Origin: CAZCQP01 sp964500895
Lineage (GTDB): Bacteria; Bacillota; Clostridia; Lachnospirales; JAISER01
Reading direction: 5' to 3'
NCBI GenBank assembly: GCA_964500895.1
Contig: CAZCQP010000042.1
Span: 1 to 26,189 of the forward strand
DNA length: 26,189 nucleotides
Shown here piece after piece: positions 23,301 to 26,189 of the stretch; within the stretch, counting starts at the first letter, position 1, and each line of letters begins with the position of its first letter. The notes below the pieces were generated by a model, which worked only from the letters and a program-made list of their open reading frames with translations, searched no databases and had not been told where the DNA came from. A program made the translations under genes and the position numbers.

Positions 23301-24434
23301 TTGGACATTGTGCTGAACCCCCTGGGCGTGCCTTCCCGTATGAACATCGGCCAGGTGCTGGAAGTTCACCTTGGCCTTGCCGCCAAAGCATTGGGCTTTA
23401 AAATAGCCACCCCGGTATTTGACGGCGCAAACGAAATTGACATTATGGACACCCTGGATTTGGCCAACGACTACGTGAACATGGAGTGGGAAGAATTTGC
23501 CGCTAAATGGGAAGACATTGTTGAAGGCTACATCTTTGAAGATTTAAAAGCCAACCGCCACAAACGCCGTGATGAATGGAAAGGCGTGCATTTAAGCCGA
23601 GACGGCAAAATTCGCCTGCGGGACGGCCGCACCGGTGAATATTTCGACAACAGCGTTACCGTGGGTTACATGCACTACTTGAAGCTGCACCATTTGGTTG
23701 ACGATAAAATCCATGCCCGTTCCACCGGCCCTTACTCTCTGGTTACCCAGCAGCCTTTGGGCGGTAAAGCCCAGTTTGGTGGGCAGCGTTTCGGGGAGAT
23801 GGAAGTTTGGGCACTGGAAGCTTACGGTGCCGCATACGCCCTGCAAGAAATTCTTACCGTGAAGTCCGACGATATTGTGGGCCGTGTGAAAACGTACGAG
23901 TCCATCGTTAAAGGTGAGAACATTCCAGAACCAGGCGTGCCAGAATCCTTTAAAGTGTTGTTGAAAGAATTACAAGCACTGGCGCTGGATGTGCGTGTGC
24001 TCACGGAAGACCACTCCGAAGTGGAAATTCGTGAATCCATCGACGACATCGACGACCTGAACGTGAACATTGAAGGCGCAGAAGGGGAAGAAGACGGCAA
24101 AACACCTCCTTACATGCGCAGCAACTCCTTTATGGATATGCCTTTGCTTTTTGATACGTTCCAAAGCAGCGAAGACACCGACACAGATGATTATGAATTT
24201 GACGGCGCTGAAGGGGACGAAGGCGACGAAGACGACGTGGAGTTAGCGCCTATAAGCGGAAAAGGCAAGCCGGCCAAAAGCCCGCAAGAAGTGCTGGAAC
24301 GGTTGGACGATTTGTCTGACGATTTTGAAGCCCCCTTGTTTGAAGACGAGGACGACGACTTATTCGACACCGCCTTGGACGACGACGAGGCAGACTTAGA
24401 TTTATTCGACGAGGATGAGGAAGGAAGGGAGTAA
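20385..24434 (+). CDS. rpoB: RNA polymerase beta subunit, with long acidic C-terminal tail
   Basis: Catalytic beta subunit of RNA polymerase, 1349 residues from the ATG at 20385, which has AAGGAG eight bases before it. All core regions are present, including the rifampicin pocket (GSSQLSQFMDQ from 489) with the sensitive-type residues Gln495, Asp498, His508 and Ser513 (equivalents of E. coli Q513, D516, H526, S531), and the active-site block KRKISVGDKMAGRHGNKG. The conserved part ends near residue 1219, after PESFKVLLKELQ and VLTEDHSEVEIRE. About 130 further residues form a low-complexity tail rich in Asp and Glu (25 acidic among the last 45), longer than the short acidic end of Bacillus RpoB. 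Four LFD/LFE-type motifs occur in it. rpoC starts four bases after the stop. Confidence 0.98.
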   Translation: MEKNRIRPIKLGNQVRMSYSKIDEVLEMPNLIEVQKDSYRWFLSEGLREVFQDISPITDYSGNLVLEFVDFTLDERPKYSIEECKERDATYAAPLRVKCRLRNKELDEIKEQEIFMGDFPLMTDNGTFIINGAERVIVSQLVRSPGIYYSMDYDKMGKQLLSTTVIPNRGAWLEYETDSNDVFSIRVDRTRKVPVTVLIRSLGVSSDAEIIELFGEEPKILNTIEKDISKNYEEGLLEIYKRVRPGEPPTVESAETLLRSMFFDPKRYDLAKVGRYKYNKKLHFKNRIKGLTLAEHVIDPLAGEVVAEAGTVVTTDLADAIQDSGVGFVWVQTEERPVKILSNMTVTIDGYIKPFGLDGLSLGIKEKVYFPVLMELLEQYDEPKELEIALRNNMTRLVPKHITLEDIMASINYIIHLDYDIGHKDDIDHLGNRRIRAVGELLQNQFRIGLARMERVVKERMTTQDMDVITPQALINIRPVTAAIKEFFGSSQLSQFMDQTNPLGELTHKRRLSALGPGGLSRDRAGFEVRDVHFSHYGRMCPIETPEGPNIGLINSLATFARINEYGFIEAPYRLVDHTGVTSRVTTDFIYVTADEEENFMVAQANEPLDEEGHFIHKKVSGRYREDIVEVDSSKIDLMDVSPKQIVSVATALIPFLENDDVTRALMGSNMQRQAVPLLSTDAPIVGTGMEYKTARDSGVTVVAKADGVVERVTADEIVIRKDNGSKDVYKLIKFLRSNQGTCINQRPIVQKGQTVKTRDIIADGPSTNEGELALGKNPLIGFMTWEGFNYEDAILLSEKLVEDDVYTSIHIEEYEAEARDTKLGPEEITRDIPNVGEDALKDLDENGIIRIGAEVSPNDILVGKVTPKGETELTAEERLLRAIFGEKAREVRDTSLRVPHGENGIIVDVKIFTRENGDELPPGVNQLVRVYIAQKRKISVGDKMAGRHGNKGVISRVLPVEDMPFLPNGRPLDIVLNPLGVPSRMNIGQVLEVHLGLAAKALGFKIATPVFDGANEIDIMDTLDLANDYVNMEWEEFAAKWEDIVEGYIFEDLKANRHKRRDEWKGVHLSRDGKIRLRDGRTGEYFDNSVTVGYMHYLKLHHLVDDKIHARSTGPYSLVTQQPLGGKAQFGGQRFGEMEVWALEAYGAAYALQEILTVKSDDIVGRVKTYESIVKGENIPEPGVPESFKVLLKELQALALDVRVLTEDHSEVEIRESIDDIDDLNVNIEGAEGEEDGKTPPYMRSNSFMDMPLLFDTFQSSEDTDTDDYEFDGAEGDEGDEDDVELAPISGKGKPAKSPQEVLERLDDLSDDFEAPLFEDEDDDLFDTALDDDEADLDLFDEDEEGRE

Positions 24435-24438
24435 CCAT

Positions 24439-26189
24439 ATGTCCACCCAAACACAAGGTAACGAGCAATCCATTGCCTTCGATTCCATTAAAATAGGGCT
24501 GGCTTCCCCGGAGAAAATCCGGGAATGGTCCCGGGGGGAAGTGAAAAAGCCCGAGACCATCAACTACCGCACCTTGAAGCCGGAGCGGGATGGTTTGTTT
24601 TGTGAACGCATTTTCGGGCCAAATAAAGATTGGGAATGCCATTGCGGCAAGTATAAGCGCATCCGCTATAAAGGCGTGGTGTGTGACCGTTGCGGCGTGG
24701 AAGTGACCAAGTCTAAAGTACGCCGGGAACGGATGGGCCACATTGAACTGGCCACCCCTGTTTCCCACGTATGGTATTTTAGAGGCATCCCCAGCCGGAT
24801 GGGCCTTATATTGGCCATGTCTCCCCGGTCTTTGGAAAAAATACTGTATTTTGCTTCTTACGTGGTGCTGGATCCCGGCGACACCGGGATGCAGGTGAAA
24901 CAGCTGCTGACAGAAAAAGAATACAGAGACGCTTACGATAAATACGGCAACACCTTCCGGGTGGGGATGGGCGCAGAGTCTGTAAAAGAACTGCTGTGCG
25001 CCATCGACTTGGAAAAAGAAGCGGAAGAGCTGAAAAGAGCCTTGAAAGACACCACTGGCCAGAAGCGCATCCGCTACATTAAAAAGCTGGAAGTGATTGA
25101 GTCCTTCCGTATGTCTGGCAACCGGCCAGACTGGATGATTCTGGATGCTATCCCAGTCATCCCCCCAGATTTGCGCCCCATGGTGCAGCTGGACGGCGGG
25201 CGCTTTGCCACCAGTGACTTAAACGACCTGTACCGCCGGGTCATTAACCGGAACAACCGTTTAAAACGGTTGTTAGACTTAGGCGCCCCAGACATCATCG
25301 TCCGCAACGAAAAGCGGATGCTGCAAGAAGCAGTGGACGCTTTGATTGACAACGGCCGCAGAGGCCGCCCAGTTACCGGCCCAGGCAACCGTGCGCTGAA
25401 ATCCTTGTCCGACTTGCTCAAAGGTAAGCAAGGCCGTTTCCGCCAGAACTTGCTGGGAAAACGTGTGGACTACTCCGGCCGTTCCGTTATCGTGGTTGGG
25501 CCGGAACTGAAAATTTACCAATGCGGGCTGCCCAAAGAAATGGCTGTAGAGCTGTTTAAGCCCTTTGTTATGAAAAAGCTGGTGCAAAACGGGCTTTCTC
25601 ACAACATTAAAAGCGCCAAACGCATGGTGGAACGGCTTCAACCTGAAGTGTGGGATGTGCTGGAAGATGTTATCAAAGAGCATCCTGTCATGCTGAACCG
25701 TGCACCAACCCTTCACCGTTTGGGCATTCAGGCTTTCGAGCCGGTGCTGGTGGAAGGCCGTGCCTTAAAGCTGCACCCCCTGGTGTGTACTGCCTACAAT
25801 GCGGACTTTGACGGCGACCAAATGGCTGTTCACGTGCCTTTGTCTGTGGAAGCCCAAGCGGAATGCCGGTTCCTGCTGCTTGCCCCAAACAACTTGTTAA
25901 AACCTTCCGACGGTGCGCCTGTAACGGTGCCTTCTCAGGATATGGTTTTGGGCATTTACTACCTCACCCTTTGCAGAGACAACCAAAAAGGGGAAGGTAA
26001 ATGCTTTAAAGACACGGAAGAAGCCATTATGGCCTATGAAAACGGCGAAACTTCTCTCCATGCCAAAATTAAATTAAGACGAACATTAGAGATAGACGGA
26101 GAATTGCATTCCCGCATTATAGACACCACCGTGGGCCGCATCCTCTTTAACGAAGCCAGTCCTCAAAACATTGGCTTTGTAGACCGTTC
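24439..26189 (+). CDS. rpoC: RNA polymerase beta' subunit, 5' part (cut by window end)
   Basis: Catalytic beta' subunit of RNA polymerase. The first 583 codons are in the window and the frame is still open at the end. The N-terminal zinc-binding domain has Cys67, Cys69, Cys82 and Cys85 (ECHCGKYKR and CDRCGVEV). The catalytic magnesium site NADFDGD is at 454-460, with Asp456, Asp458 and Asp460 as ligands. VMLNRAPTLHRLGIQAF and LLGKRVDYSGRSVIVVGP are also present. GGGAG lies seven bases before the ATG at 24439, four bases after the rpoB stop, so the two genes are cotranscribed and probably translationally coupled. Confidence 0.98.
   Translation, partial: MSTQTQGNEQSIAFDSIKIGLASPEKIREWSRGEVKKPETINYRTLKPERDGLFCERIFGPNKDWECHCGKYKRIRYKGVVCDRCGVEVTKSKVRRERMGHIELATPVSHVWYFRGIPSRMGLILAMSPRSLEKILYFASYVVLDPGDTGMQVKQLLTEKEYRDAYDKYGNTFRVGMGAESVKELLCAIDLEKEAEELKRALKDTTGQKRIRYIKKLEVIESFRMSGNRPDWMILDAIPVIPPDLRPMVQLDGGRFATSDLNDLYRRVINRNNRLKRLLDLGAPDIIVRNEKRMLQEAVDALIDNGRRGRPVTGPGNRALKSLSDLLKGKQGRFRQNLLGKRVDYSGRSVIVVGPELKIYQCGLPKEMAVELFKPFVMKKLVQNGLSHNIKSAKRMVERLQPEVWDVLEDVIKEHPVMLNRAPTLHRLGIQAFEPVLVEGRALKLHPLVCTAYNADFDGDQMAVHVPLSVEAQAECRFLLLAPNNLLKPSDGAPVTVPSQDMVLGIYYLTLCRDNQKGEGKCFKDTEEAIMAYENGETSLHAKIKLRRTLEIDGELHSRIIDTTVGRILFNEASPQNIGFVDR

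Overview
The window looks like a chromosomal segment of a spore-forming anaerobe of the class Clostridia, possibly in the Oscillospirales/Ruminococcaceae range. The evidence is a GerA-type germinant receptor operon, the sporulation signal gene spoIIR behind a good sigma-F-like promoter, a flavin-reductase/rubredoxin fusion typical of anaerobes, flavin-dependent thymidylate synthase ThyX, Firmicutes-type AAGGAG ribosome binding sites and a clostridial RpoB/RpoC pair. Base composition is mid-range except for one clearly AT-richer gene (13198-14001). The genus cannot be fixed from sequence alone.

Layout. 1-3130: an AT-rich non-coding end, then on the minus strand argS, a YegS/BmrU-type lipid kinase and a small two-helix membrane protein. 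3243-4184: an alpha/beta hydrolase on the plus strand, convergent with serS (minus, 4395-5666). 5667-5949: a divergent control region with an operator-like repeat array. 5950-10518 (plus): gerAA-gerAB-gerAC-type operon, then spoIIR with its own promoter. 10678-12889 (plus): thyX, a flavin reductase-rubredoxin fusion behind a structured leader, a 160-bp full-length palindromic element, and a GNAT acetyltransferase. 12890-14216: two related multi-hairpin repeats enclosing an AT-rich CPBP-family membrane protease gene. 14212-18640 (minus): a tight cluster read in the order yitT-type membrane protein, MoxR-type AAA ATPase, DUF58 protein, membrane-anchored GAF-PAS-PAS protein with no output domain. 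18839-20050 (minus): S41 C-terminal processing peptidase. 20385 to the end (plus): rpoB with a long acidic tail and the 5' part of rpoC.

How parts work together. The ger genes encode a nutrient receptor of the spore inner membrane, and SpoIIR is the forespore signal that triggers pro-sigma-E processing, so this stretch is sporulation/germination-related. MoxR and DUF58 proteins usually act together as an ATPase chaperone and its VWA-like partner; here the third gene is a sensor-like protein without a kinase or cyclase domain, which is the most system-like novelty in the window. A second theme is a family of hairpin-rich repeats (four copies, all in the same orientation) that sit next to gene 3' ends. 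One copy also lies inside the predicted yitT leader. rpoBC is not preceded by rplJ-rplL but by a divergent peptidase gene, and has its own promoter and leader.

No tRNA, rRNA, CRISPR array, transposase or prophage gene was seen.
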